A stretch of 34,081 nucleotides of DNA from CAVQOB01 sp963714325 (GTDB lineage Bacteria > Pseudomonadota > Alphaproteobacteria > Rhizobiales > Hyphomicrobiaceae), in assembly GCA_963714325.1 (NCBI GenBank), contig CAVQOB010000018.1:1-34081 (forward strand), read 5' to 3'. The translations under genes and the position numbers were made by a program. The notes below the pieces were generated by a model. It was not told the DNA's origin and searched no databases. It was given only the letters and a program-made list of their open reading frames with translations. Below, piece after piece: positions 25,733 through 33,978 of the stretch. Within the stretch, counting starts at the first letter, position 1, and every line of letters begins with the position of its first letter.

Positions 25733-26617
25733 TTATTGGCCTCGCTGGACGACGACCAACACTGTCCAACCCGCGATGTCGTAGCGCTGCTTGATATAAA
25801 ATCGCTGTGCGCCATAGGCGGCTGATACCTCGGCCGCTTGTGACGTCAACAGTCCCGACAAGACAGCGACACCACCCGACCGCAGCGCGCGCCGCATGGC
25901 CGGCGCCAACCGGATGAGCGGTGCGGCCAGGATATTCGCCAGCACCAGGTCAAAGCGCGTGCTGCGCAGCACGGAATGCGCAAAACCGCTGGCAACGACA
26001 AAGCGAACCCGCCCTGCCACTCGATTGCGGCGCGCGTTCTCGCGTGCCACTGCAATGGCAATGGGATCGATATCACTGGCGAGGATCGACGCCGCCGGTA
26101 GGATACGACTTGCCGCCAGCGCCAACACGCCCGAGCCGCATCCGATGTCGCCAACACGACAAAATTGGCGGCAGCGCACAAGACCGTCCAACGCCGTCAA
26201 ACAGCCCTGTGTCGTCGCATGATGCGCCGTCCCGAAGGCTTCGCCGGCATCGATCTCAAGTGCATTGGGCCCCGACCCCACGCGATGGCGATCATGACTG
26301 CCGTGAACCGTAAACCGTCCGGCCGCAACCGGAGGCAATGCCGCTTGTGACAGCGCCACCCAATTTTCGTCCGGAACAGTTTCTACAGCCGCCCGCCCGA
26401 TCCCCGGCTTGCCTAGTTCTGCGACAGCCGCGTCCAACGCCGTCATATCCGGCGGATCGGAAAAGTAGGCTTCGACCAATCGCGCATCAACATCACCTGC
26501 GACAACGAACATCGTCACCGCATCGGGTGCCGGCTGCATCACTTCGCTCAAGACTCCAACCACGGAGCGCGCCGCATCCAGGGTCGCCGCTCGCAATGTA
26601 ATTTTGATCTTCTGCAT
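25733..26617 (-). CDS. prmA: Ribosomal protein L11 methyltransferase (PrmA)
   Basis: The 294-residue protein matches PrmA, which trimethylates ribosomal protein L11 using S-adenosylmethionine. Landmarks: DENWVALSQAALPPVAAGRF in the linker, GEAFGTAHHATTQGCL ahead of the catalytic domain, SAM motif I VGDIGCGSGVLALAAS, acidic residue loop ASDIDPIAI, and LVLANILAAPLIRLAP, the PrmA version of the NPPY-type motif. The N-terminal substrate domain is more divergent, as is usual. Length is close to the E. coli enzyme. It lies 77 bases after the DUF3754 gene on the same strand, so shared transcription is possible. Confidence 0.92.
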   Translation of the reverse strand: MQKIKITLRAATLDAARSVVGVLSEVMQPAPDAVTMFVVAGDVDARLVEAYFSDPPDMTALDAAVAELGKPGIGRAAVETVPDENWVALSQAALPPVAAGRFTVHGSHDRHRVGSGPNALEIDAGEAFGTAHHATTQGCLTALDGLVRCRQFCRVGDIGCGSGVLALAASRILPAASILASDIDPIAIAVARENARRNRVAGRVRFVVASGFAHSVLRSTRFDLVLANILAAPLIRLAPAMRRALRSGGVAVLSGLLTSQAAEVSAAYGAQRFYIKQRYDIAGWTVLVVVQRGQ

Positions 26618-26694
26618 GCCAATTTATACTCGTGCCGCGTGATCACACATGGTTTCGCTGAGATCGTGCGCCCGCCCGCGCATGGATACGCCAA

Positions 26695-28137
26695 TCAGAC
26701 AGACTGACCGTTGCCATCCGCGGCATCATCCTCGACCTCGAACTCCTCGCCCATTTCAACAACATGGTCCGGTAAATTGTCGAGGAACTGGTCCCACTGC
26801 GCGTCAATATGTTTCAATGCAACTGCCGGCGACAGACATTCCAGCGTCCCATCGGCGAGTTGCTTAACAATGCCGTCGTGTACCAGCCGCGTCAGGGCAT
26901 CGTGCACATCGAAATTCACGTCGATACCAAAAGTATGCGAGATATATTGCTCGATCGCCGCGTCGATCTCGTGGATATCTCGGATATTCACGCGCTCCTT
27001 CGCGAGCACCGCATAGAGCAGCATTTCTTCCTTGATGTCTTCTTCCGCCGCCCGATCGGCAAGTAGCGTCATCACGCCCCGGTTGTCCGCCATGGCGTGG
27101 AAATACAGGTTCTGCGCCATCGTCACCATATACTTATTCTTCTGATTGATGAAGTTCATTCCCTGCCGCACGGCAATCCCGCCAAGACCAAAGACAGCGC
27201 CGGCAAGGGCTACGGGGTTGGTGGCCACTGCGATCTTGCTGGCCGTCCCAACAATGCCCATGCCAAGCCCGCCTCCTGCCGTCGCACCGAGTTTGAGTTT
27301 GTCGAACATCCGAAACTTTATTTTGGTATTTGGAAACACCATTTCCAAATCAGTCCGCGGGATGTTCTTGAAGAGCTTCAAGTAGACGTAGTCGGTTTTG
27401 ATTTGCGGCGGCAACAGCGCTCTGAGCTTAGCGACGATCTTCTCTGCGTCCTTGCGTTCGCATTTTTGCGCCGCCATCACTTCCCCGATCCGAACTTCTT
27501 CCGTCTTCAATTTGAACATGACGAACAGACGTTGAAAAATCGGCAGCTCGAACTCCTCTTTGCGGAGATAGAACTTCTTCTTGCTACGCCGCGTTTCCGT
27601 CTTCGTTGCCGCACCGCGGAAGAATATCAAAATCTCTTCGAACGCCGCCATATCGACATGCAGATCCAGTCCGTAGTGGGACTCCTTCGTCATGATCACT
27701 TCGATGTCGGCCGGATTGATCCGCGTATAGTTAGCCTGCGTCAGCAAATGCTCGATGGATGTAACCAGCCGCTTCTGTAGTGTGTAACGCTCGTCAGCTC
27801 TGAACTTGCGCGTGACCAGGAGGTCGCTGTCCGGACTGAACGGTTCATAAGTCTGCTCCAGATCGAGCAAACTCGCCGCATAGGTCTGCTGACGCCAATA
27901 GTCGAGATAGCGAAAGAACCGCCGTGCCTCACCGGCCGAGCCGCTCGGCCAGGCATGCGCCTGGGTTAGGCGGTCCATCAGGGCGTACCGCGTGACAGGC
28001 AGGAATTTTTCCCGCTGGACGCCCGAGAGTACGTCCTGGAACGCTGCATCAAGCGCGGTCGCGCCGGCGTCGGCACGAGCCTTTTTCGCCGCATCAGGCG
28101 ATGCGGCGCGGTCATCAAGAGTTCCGGTCATGGCCAT
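26695..28137 (-). CDS. DUF3754 (TMEM143-like) family protein
   Basis: The 480-residue protein resembles DUF3754 proteins, the family of the eukaryotic mitochondrial protein TMEM143. Supporting segments are KFLPVTRYALMDRL near the N-terminus, the charged stretch RRSKKKFYLRKEEFELPIFQRLFVMFK, and YLKLFKNIPRTDLEMVFPNTKIKF. A Gly/Ala-rich hydrophobic stretch follows (about residues 300-350: GATAGGGLGMGIVGTASKIAVATNPVALAG region), likely a membrane hairpin, then an alpha-helical C-terminal domain. The ATG at 28137 has an excellent GGGAGGG 5 bases upstream; a longer frame to 28191 is not needed. Function in bacteria is unknown to me. Confidence 0.82.
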   Translation of the reverse strand: MAMTGTLDDRAASPDAAKKARADAGATALDAAFQDVLSGVQREKFLPVTRYALMDRLTQAHAWPSGSAGEARRFFRYLDYWRQQTYAASLLDLEQTYEPFSPDSDLLVTRKFRADERYTLQKRLVTSIEHLLTQANYTRINPADIEVIMTKESHYGLDLHVDMAAFEEILIFFRGAATKTETRRSKKKFYLRKEEFELPIFQRLFVMFKLKTEEVRIGEVMAAQKCERKDAEKIVAKLRALLPPQIKTDYVYLKLFKNIPRTDLEMVFPNTKIKFRMFDKLKLGATAGGGLGMGIVGTASKIAVATNPVALAGAVFGLGGIAVRQGMNFINQKNKYMVTMAQNLYFHAMADNRGVMTLLADRAAEEDIKEEMLLYAVLAKERVNIRDIHEIDAAIEQYISHTFGIDVNFDVHDALTRLVHDGIVKQLADGTLECLSPAVALKHIDAQWDQFLDNLPDHVVEMGEEFEVEDDAADGNGQSV

Positions 28138-28476
28138 GGGTTCCCTCCCGTCAGGTCGCTGGCCCCCATCGCCGGCAACAACCATAATCAACTACAGGGC
28201 TTTTAAGGCAGCGCCGTGGGCATTGTCGAGAAATGCGCCGACCGCAAGCCAAAACAAATAAAACAACCGTACATTCAACTGGTTACAGTGCATGCATGCC
28301 CCCCGCGACCAAAATCCGTACCGCGCCTTATGCCAGCCGCCCATCACGGCCGCCCGCGCAAGCTGGCAGGGGCCGTCCGGCCAGCACCAAGCCATCTTGT
28401 GCCCTCGGGATCGCCCGTCTACACAAATCATCGCCGTGAATCACCCGGCCGCCCTCGTTCGCAAGAGACACCGCGC
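28138..28476. other. 339-base intergenic region between divergent genes
   Basis: This gap separates the leftward DUF3754 gene from the rightward YggT gene. Open frames on both strands cross it but lack ribosome sites and family features. I see no clear promoter boxes, RNA gene or strong inverted repeat. Confidence 0.4.
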
Positions 28477-28767
28477 ATGATCCGCCTGCTCGACTTCCTC
28501 GCCTACGTCGTCCACCTCTACGAGTGGATCGTCATCGCAGCCGTCATCCTGGGTTGGCTCTTCGCATTCAACGTCATCAATTATGCCAATCCGTTCGTGC
28601 GCTCGCTATGGCAGGCGATCAGCGCTGCGACAGACCCGCTGCTCAAGCCTATCCGCCGAATAATGCCCAATCTCGGTGGCCTCGACATCTCCCCGATCAT
28701 ACTGCTGCTTGGGTGCCTGTTCGTGCGAGCAGTCGTAATTGAGAACCTCAAAGACCTGTTTCGGTAA
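28477..28767 (+). CDS. YggT family integral membrane protein
   Basis: The 96-residue product has two membrane helices (LYEWIVIAAVILGWLFAFNV and ISPIILLLGCLFVRAVVI) with the YggT landmark between them: NPFVRSLWQAISAATDPLLKPIRRIMPNLGGLDISP. It is the single-repeat form; the E. coli protein carries two such repeats. YggT proteins are linked to osmotic stress tolerance and cell-envelope processes. The ATG at 28477 begins the conserved part; the longer frame to 28216 is not supported. The DUF167 gene follows after 3 bases, so they form one unit with folD. Confidence 0.9.
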   Translation: MIRLLDFLAYVVHLYEWIVIAAVILGWLFAFNVINYANPFVRSLWQAISAATDPLLKPIRRIMPNLGGLDISPIILLLGCLFVRAVVIENLKDLFR

Positions 28768-28770
28768 CCG

Positions 28771-29124
28771 ATGGCGCGCGCCCCGGCCCGATCAACAGAT
28801 ACCCCCTGGCGCACTGCGGATGACGGTATCGTCTTGCGGGTTCGTCTGACACCGAAGTCATCGCGCGACGCCGTCGAGGGTATCGTGGAAACGGCGGAGG
28901 GACCCGCACTCAAGGCCCGCGTCAGGGCGGTTCCAGAAGATGGCGCGGCCAATACAGCGCTTGAGACACTGATCGCCGAATGGTTGGAGGTGCCCAAACG
29001 CGCGGTGAGCCTGATCGGCGGCGGCAAATCCCGCATCAAAACATTAGCGGTCAAAGGCGCATCTACTGTCCTTGTCACTGAACTCGCCAAGCGCGCACGA
29101 CAATTCACACCCGCGCAAAACTGA
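28771..29124 (+). CDS. DUF167 (YggU) family protein
   Basis: The 117-residue protein carries the DUF167 pattern: VLRVRLTPKSSRDAVEG, LKARVRAVPEDGAANTAL and VPKRAVSLIGGGKSRIKTLAVKG. The family is small and structured, of unknown function, often beside YggT, as here. The start follows the YggT stop by 3 bases with no clear own ribosome site, pointing to translational coupling. The next gene, folD, begins 14 bases after its stop. Confidence 0.9.
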   Translation: MARAPARSTDTPWRTADDGIVLRVRLTPKSSRDAVEGIVETAEGPALKARVRAVPEDGAANTALETLIAEWLEVPKRAVSLIGGGKSRIKTLAVKGASTVLVTELAKRARQFTPAQN

Positions 29125-29138
29125 AAGGATCAGAGTCG

Positions 29139-30026
29139 ATGGGCAACGCCTCGCGGATCGCCACACTGATCGATGGCAAGGCCATCGCTGAAAGCGTCCG
29201 TCGCGACGTCGCCGCCGACGTGGCGCGCCTCAAAACTACACATGGATTGACGCCTGGCCTCGCCGTCGTCCTCGTCGGCGAGGACCCGGCCAGCCAAGTC
29301 TACGTCCGCAACAAGGCCAAACAAACCGCCGATGCCGGCATGGCGTCGTTCGAATTGAAACTGGCGGCCGACGCTCGCGAAGCCGACGTGCTCGCCGTCA
29401 TCGCACAACTCAATAGTCGCACCGACGTCCATGGGATCCTCGTCCAATTGCCGCTGCCGCCACACATCGACAGTCTGAAAGTGTTGCGTGCGATCAATCC
29501 AGACAAAGATGTCGATGGATTTCATCCCGTCAATGTCGGCCGCCTGTCGATCGGCGAGGAGGCGCTCGCGCCATGCACTCCGCTTGGCTGCATCATCCTG
29601 GCCAAATCCGTCAAACCTGAACTCAAGGGTTTGGAAGCAGTGGTCATCGGCCGCTCCAACATCGTCGGCAAACCCGTCGCGCAGTTATTGCTCCGGGAGG
29701 ATTGCACGGTGACGATCGCACACTCCCGAACACGCGACCTGACGTCCGTCGTGCGCCGCGCCGATCTCGTCATCGCCGCCGTCGGACGGCCCGAAATGGT
29801 GACTGGCGATTGGATCAAACCCGGCGCCGTAGTCATCGACGTTGGTATCAACCGTGTTGACGCCGGCGGCGGCAAGACCCGCCTCATCGGTGATTGCAAC
29901 TTTGACAGCTGCGCGGCCGTTGCCGGCGCCATCACACCCGTTCCCGGCGGCGTTGGCCCGATGACCATCGCTTGCCTGCTGCGCAACACCGTCGCCGCGG
30001 CGCGCCGCTCGGTCACCGGGGCTTGA
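29139..30026 (+). CDS. folD: Bifunctional methylenetetrahydrofolate dehydrogenase/cyclohydrolase FolD
   Basis: The 295-residue protein converts 5,10-methylene- to 10-formyl-tetrahydrofolate in one-carbon metabolism. Family motifs are intact: VVLVGEDPASQVYVRNKAK with Tyr55 and the catalytic Lys59, VHGILVQLPLPPHID, DKDVDGFHPVNVGRL, the NADP site VVIGRSNIVGKPVAQLLL, and TPVPGGVGPMTIACLL at the end. AAAGGA lies about 8 bases before the ATG. It closes the YggT-DUF167-folD unit and is followed by the tRNA-Gln gene. Confidence 0.96.
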   Translation: MGNASRIATLIDGKAIAESVRRDVAADVARLKTTHGLTPGLAVVLVGEDPASQVYVRNKAKQTADAGMASFELKLAADAREADVLAVIAQLNSRTDVHGILVQLPLPPHIDSLKVLRAINPDKDVDGFHPVNVGRLSIGEEALAPCTPLGCIILAKSVKPELKGLEAVVIGRSNIVGKPVAQLLLREDCTVTIAHSRTRDLTSVVRRADLVIAAVGRPEMVTGDWIKPGAVVIDVGINRVDAGGGKTRLIGDCNFDSCAAVAGAITPVPGGVGPMTIACLLRNTVAAARRSVTGA

Positions 30027-30129
30027 TCCCCCGCGAACCGCGCCGCAAAGTCATACGGCCAGCCCATGCGATCGGACCGCAAAAGTACCGTTGCGAAGCC
30101 GCCGCTTCGTCGCTATGGTCCGCGGCGAT

Positions 30130-30204
30130 TGGGGCGTAGCCAAGTGGTAAGGCAACGGATTTTGATTCCGTCATGCGGAGGTTCGAGCCCTCCCGCCCCA
30201 GCCA
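30130..30204 (+). tRNA. tRNA-Gln (anticodon TTG), CCA encoded
   Basis: The acceptor stem pairs TGGGGCG (30130-30136) with CGCCCCA (30194-30200), followed by G and an encoded CCA ending at 30204. The anticodon stem ACGGA/TCCGT encloses the loop TTTTGAT, giving anticodon TTG at 30162-30164, which reads glutamine codons. The D-arm (TAGCCAAGTGGTAAGGC) and T-arm (GGAGGTTCGAGCCCTCC) are regular. It lies between folD and the convergent NAD(P)HX repair gene. Confidence 0.97.
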
Positions 30205-30225
30205 AGGCAAGCGCGATATGTGCCG

Positions 30226-31764
30226 CTAAGCCAGCAATCCCTGCAGCACTTTCGGTAACACCTCCGGAATGTCCTCGGCGATCAGTCCGTAGCCAAATAT
30301 ATTGGCACACTCCCCGTGCAGCCAGACGGCGGCGCACGCAGCCTCCCACGCCGGCATGCCCTGCGCGAGCAGCCCCGTGATGAACCCCGCTAGCACATCG
30401 CCGGACCCGGCCGTCGCCAGCCACGGCGGCGCATTCTCGTTGATCGCTGCGCGGCCGTCGGGATGCGCGATCACGGTGTCGGGGCCTTTGAGGACGACAA
30501 TGGCGCCGGCGCAGTCGGCGGCAGCGCGGGCGCGGTCGAGTTTCGATCCTGCGCACTCCGGAAACAGCCGCTTGAACTCACCCTCGTGCGGCGTGAGAAC
30601 GACTTGGCGGGGCTTCTCCCAGGTCTTGCCGTTGGGCATCTCGACCATCGGACCGGGCTTGGCTTTGATGCCATCAAACAAGGTCGACGGTTGCGTTCCG
30701 CTCTGATCCGACGCGAACGACGTCAGCGCATCCGCGTCGAGCACGACCGCCGCATCGGACGCAAGCGCGATCTCGACCATGCGGCGCGTCGCGGCGCCGA
30801 CCCCACATCCCGGTCCGATCAGCACGGCATTGCGGCGCTTGTCCGCGAGAACGTCGCTTAGCCCGTCAGGAGCATCGAAGGGCGCGAGCATGATGGCGGT
30901 GAGATGCGCAGCATTGATGGCCATCGCATCCCACGGGCTCGCCACGGTCACCAGCCCCGCGCCGACCCGCAGCGCACCGCGCGCTCCGAGCCGCGCGGCC
31001 CCCGTCGCGTGCGACGGTCCGGATACGACGACGGCGTGTCCGCGCGTGTATTTGTGCGACGCTGCGTTGATCTGGGGCAATGCCGGTGGGCCATTCGCCA
31101 CGCACAAACAACAATACAGCAGCACATGATCGACCGTCGAGAATTCCGTCGAGATCCCGATATCCGCCACGGTGACTGGACCGCAAAGCTCCCGCCCCGG
31201 GGACAGCAGATGTCCCGGCTTGCGCCTGAAGAAAGTCACCGTTGCTGTCGCCTGCGCCGCAGCGCCGCGCACCGCGCCGCTGTCGCCATCGACGCCCGAT
31301 GGCATATCCACGGCAAGGATCGGCCGCCCGAGACCGTTGATACCCACGATAAGCCCTCGGTAGGCTCCGTCGATATCGCGCTTCAATCCCGCGCCGAACA
31401 GTGCGTCGATGATTAGGTCGACGCTGCGCAACGGCGCAAGCGATGCAACTTCTACCGCCCCGGTCCAACGCTGCGCCATAATGGCCGCATCGTCATGCAG
31501 GGATGCCCGGTCGACAAGCAACATTACGGCGACCCGATACCCGCGTTCAGCCAAAAGCCTCGCCGCGACGAACCCATCGCCGCCGTTGTTGCCGGGGCCG
31601 CACAGCACCGCGATTGCGCCGCCGGACTTGACCATCTTCGCCGCCTCGTCGGCCACGGCGCGGCCGGCATTCTCCATCAGCGTCAGCGACGGCATACCGC
31701 TAGCAACCGCCACCCGATCGGCCTCTGCCATCTCAGCCGTCGTCAGCAATTCCAGTCCGGCCAT
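30226..31764 (-). CDS. nnr: Bifunctional NAD(P)H-hydrate epimerase / ADP-dependent dehydratase
   Basis: The 512-residue protein repairs hydrated NAD(P)H. The N-terminal half is the epimerase (YjeF_N): SLTLMENAGRAVADE, VLCGPGNNGGDGFVAARLL near residue 54, LIIDALFGAGLKRDIDG and VDMPSGVDGDSG. The C-terminal half is the ribokinase-like dehydratase: NAASHKYTRGHAVVVSG, LIGPGCGVG, VVLDADALTSF, VLTPHEGEFKRLFP and NAPPWLATAGSGDVLAGFITGL, which holds the catalytic Asp. Length is typical of the fused form. It is divergent to glnB with a 268-base gap, a neighbourhood common in Hyphomicrobiales. Confidence 0.95.
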   Translation of the reverse strand: MAGLELLTTAEMAEADRVAVASGMPSLTLMENAGRAVADEAAKMVKSGGAIAVLCGPGNNGGDGFVAARLLAERGYRVAVMLLVDRASLHDDAAIMAQRWTGAVEVASLAPLRSVDLIIDALFGAGLKRDIDGAYRGLIVGINGLGRPILAVDMPSGVDGDSGAVRGAAAQATATVTFFRRKPGHLLSPGRELCGPVTVADIGISTEFSTVDHVLLYCCLCVANGPPALPQINAASHKYTRGHAVVVSGPSHATGAARLGARGALRVGAGLVTVASPWDAMAINAAHLTAIMLAPFDAPDGLSDVLADKRRNAVLIGPGCGVGAATRRMVEIALASDAAVVLDADALTSFASDQSGTQPSTLFDGIKAKPGPMVEMPNGKTWEKPRQVVLTPHEGEFKRLFPECAGSKLDRARAAADCAGAIVVLKGPDTVIAHPDGRAAINENAPPWLATAGSGDVLAGFITGLLAQGMPAWEAACAAVWLHGECANIFGYGLIAEDIPEVLPKVLQGLLA

Positions 31765-31835
31765 ATGATGAACCCTTGGCGTTGAAACCTCGACACTGCT
31801 CCACCCTCAAGCCGACGAAGCCCACCGGCAACACC

Positions 31836-31869
31836 TGCGCACAAAATAGGCAAATTGCCTGTTTTTTAC
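31836..31869. promoter_or_regulatory. Palindromic sites upstream of glnB (possible NtrC/operator region)
   Basis: A 17-base sequence at 31836-31852 begins TGCGC and ends GGCA, a partial match to the NtrC dyad (TGC-N11-GCA). Overlapping it, AGGCAA-A-TTGCCT (31848-31860) is a perfect palindrome followed by a T-run, so it could also be a weak hairpin. Assignment to NtrC is tentative. Confidence 0.3.
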
Positions 31870-31916
31870 GCACGATCTCCCCTTGGCCGCCGCGCCTGTT
31901 TTCGGGCAAAAGCCCA

Positions 31917-31938
31917 GAAACACCTGAGAAACACCTGA
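31917..31938 (+). repeat. Perfect 11-bp tandem repeat upstream of the glnB promoter
   Basis: GAAACACCTGA occurs twice back to back (31917-31927 and 31928-31938). One unit is about one helical turn, so both copies present the same face. The second copy ends 31 bases before the -24 box of the sigma-54 promoter. Protein binding is inference. Confidence 0.6.
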
Positions 31939-31969
31939 AATTGGCTTGGCTTTATCCCGTCGTCACAAC

Positions 31970-31985
31970 TGGCATAAGGCATGCT
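31970..31985 (+). promoter_or_regulatory. Sigma-54 (RpoN) -24/-12 promoter of glnB
   Basis: The sequence TGGCATAAGGCATGCT has GG at 31971-31972 and GC at 31983-31984, the exact 12-base spacing required by RpoN, within TGGCA and TGCT, which match the consensus. Transcription would start near 31996 and give a leader of about 37 bases to the ATG at 32033. Nitrogen-regulated glnB promoters of this type are known in rhizobia. Confidence 0.7.
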
Positions 31986-32032
31986 AACCCATCAGTAAAC
32001 GCGGCAATTTCGACCGCGATTGCGAGGCGCAC

Positions 32033-32370
32033 ATGAAGAAGATCGAAGCGATCATCAAGCCGTTCAAGCTCGACGAGGTCAAAGAAGCGCTGCAGGAAAT
32101 CGGCTTGCAGGGCATTACCGTGATCGAAGCCAAGGGCTTTGGTCGCCAGAAAGGCCAACCGAACTCTATCGCGGCGCCGAATACGTCGTCGATTTCCTGC
32201 CGAAAGTGAAAATCGAAGTCGTGCTCGCTGACGAAATGCTGCCAAAGGCAATCGAAGCCATCCAGCGCGCCGCCAAGACCGGCCGAATCGGCGACGGCAA
32301 GATTTTCATCTCAGACGTTGAAGACGCCATCCGCATCCGCACGGGCGAAACCGGCGCCGACGCCGTCTAA
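32033..32370 (+). CDS. glnB: Nitrogen regulatory protein P-II (GlnB), one-base frameshift
   Basis: With one base restored the protein has 112 residues, the standard PII length. It begins MKKIEAIIKPFKLDEVKEAL, continues GLQGITVIEAKGFGRQKG, and after the break LYRGAEYVVDFLPKVKIEVVL contains Tyr51, the uridylylation site on the T-loop. It ends with IGDGKIFISDVEDAIRIRTGE. The break lies near 32156, where CAACC should be CACACC, restoring the usual His-Thr-Glu-Leu-Tyr. PII trimers sense 2-oxoglutarate and glutamine and control NtrB, GlnE and AmtB. GAGG precedes the ATG. It is followed by glnA after 104 bases. A dead PII gene in a free-living rhizobial relative is unlikely, so I read this as sequence error. 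Confidence 0.92.
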
Positions 32371-32474
32371 GCCGAAACTGCTGCATTCAAAATTCCGTCC
32401 GCCGCGCGGCGCCGCGAGGCCTGGTGCGGCCGGCTGACAGACGTTAAATACGATAATCCAACAGGGGAGCCCCA

Positions 32475-33898
32475 ATGGCCGATAAAGCAAAGACGCCTGC
32501 CGACATCATGAAGATGATGAAGGACAAGGACATCAAGTTCGTTGACCTGCGTTTCACCGACACCAAGGGCAAGATGCAGCACGTGACGGCTGACGCATCC
32601 TGCGTCGACGACGCGATGTTCGCTGACGGTTATGCCTTCGACGGCTCCTCGATCGCCGGTTGGAAAGGCATCGAAGCCTCCGACATGACACTGATGCTCG
32701 ATTGCTCGAGCGCGCACATGGACCCCTTCTTCGCGCAATCAACGATGGCGATCTTCTGTGACGTGCTTGAGCCCTCGACGGGCGAAATCTATGAGCGCGA
32801 TCCCCGCTCGATCGCCAAGCGCGCCGAAGCCTATCTCAAGTCGACCGGCATCGGCGACTACGATCGTGTTCGGCCCGGAAGCTGAATTCTTCATCTTCGA
32901 CGACGTGAAGTTTGCGTCCGATCCGTACAACACAGGCTTCAAGCTCGACAGCTCGGAATTGCCGTCCAACATGGATCGCGACTACGAGATGGGCAACCTC
33001 GGCCACCGTCCGCGCATCAAGGGCGGCTACTTCCCTGTGCCGCCGATCGACAGCTGCCAGGACATCCGCTCCGAAATGCTCTCGGTGATGGCTGAAATGG
33101 GCGTCGTCGTTGAAAAGCATCACCACGAAGTGGCGGCCGCCCAGCACGAACTCGGCATCAAGTTCGGACCGATGGTGCAGATGGCCGACCACATGCAGAT
33201 CTATAAGTACGTGATCCATCAAGTCGCCCAGGCCTATGGCAAGTCGGCGAGCTTCATGCCGAAGCCGATCTTCGGCGACAACGGCTCGGGCATGCATGTC
33301 CATCAGTCGATCTGGAAAGACGGCAAGCCGGTGTTCGCTGGCAACAAGTATGCCGACCTCTCGGAAACCTGCCTGTTCTACATCGGCGGCATCCTCAAGC
33401 ATGCCAAGGCGCTCAACGCCTTCACCAACCCGACGACGAACAGCTACAAGCGTCTGGTCCCCGGCTACGAAGCGCCCGTGTTGCTCGCCTACTCCGCGCG
33501 CAACCGCTCCGCCTCGTGCCGTATCCCGCATGTGACGAGCCCGAAGGCGAAGCGCATCGAGATGCGCTTCCCCGATCCCGCCGCGAACCCCTACCTCGCG
33601 TTCGCCGCGATGTTGATGGCGGGCCTCGACGGCATCGCCAACAAAATCCATCCGGGCGAGCCGATGGACAAGAACTTCTATGACCTGCCACCGGCTGAAC
33701 TCTCGAAGATCCCAACGGTCTGCGGTTCAGCTGCGCGAAGCCCTCGAAAGCCTCGACAAGGACCGCGACTTCCTCAAGAAGGGCGGCGTCTTCACCGACG
33801 AAATGATGGACGCCTATATCGAACTCAAGATGGTCGAAGTCGAACGCACCGACATGACCCCGCATCCGGTCGAGTTCGACATGTATTATTCGGTGTAA
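32475..33898 (+). CDS. glnA: Glutamine synthetase type I (GlnA), two one-base frameshifts
   Basis: Repaired, the protein has about 473 residues, the usual size of type I glutamine synthetase, which makes glutamine from glutamate, ammonia and ATP as a dodecamer. Landmarks: FVDLRFTDTKGKMQHVT, FDGSSIAGWKGIEASDM, FGPEAEFFIFDDVKF, HHHEVAAAQHELGIKFG, the ATP site KPIFGDNGSGMHVHQS, NRSASCRIPHV and RMEMRFPDP-type region. The C-terminus ELKMVEVERTDMTPHPVEFDMYYSV has the adenylylation Tyr region upstream in the DLPP segment. Extra bases near 32859 (T in GACTACG) and 33729 (A in TTCAGCTG) shift the frame. GGGGAG precedes the ATG. Both breaks are probably sequence errors. Confidence 0.94.
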
Positions 33899-33905
33899 GC
33901 GGAAG

Positions 33906-33930
33906 GCGTCAGACGCTTGCGTCAGACACC
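33906..33930 (+). repeat. Second copy of a short inverted-repeat element after glnA
   Basis: The sequence from 33908 matches 20 of 23 bases of the hairpin after the GST gene (14755-14777). It starts within 10 bases of the glnA stop, just as the other copy follows its gene. It can fold through GGCGTCAGACGC-like pairing but less perfectly. Confidence 0.45.
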
Positions 33931-33954
33931 AGCTCGCATTACCGCAACAACTCA

Positions 33955-33978
33955 GCCCCGGAGCACGAGCTCTGGGGC
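33955..33978 (+). terminator. Rho-independent-type terminator after glnA
   Basis: GCCCCGGAGC and GCTCTGGGGC form a 10-bp stem with one G-U pair around the loop ACGA, followed by ATTTCTGTTT. It lies 57 bases after the glnA stop and would end the glnB-glnA transcript. Confidence 0.7.

Noticed and set aside
28192..28476. Small genes in the DUF3754-YggT gap on either strand
   Set aside because: Frames are open by chance, without ribosome sites or recognisable features.
30066..30380. 104-residue plus-strand frame
   Set aside because: It runs through the tRNA-Gln gene and antisense to the NAD(P)HX repair gene.
32020..32370. Programmed frameshifting in glnB or glnA
   Set aside because: No slippery heptamer is at the break sites, and three separate breaks in two enzymes known to be read in a single frame fit sequence error better.
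32395..32450. GC-rich palindromes between glnB and glnA
   Set aside because: CGCGGCGCCGCG-type self-complementary runs are expected at this base composition and no T-run follows, so I do not call an attenuator.
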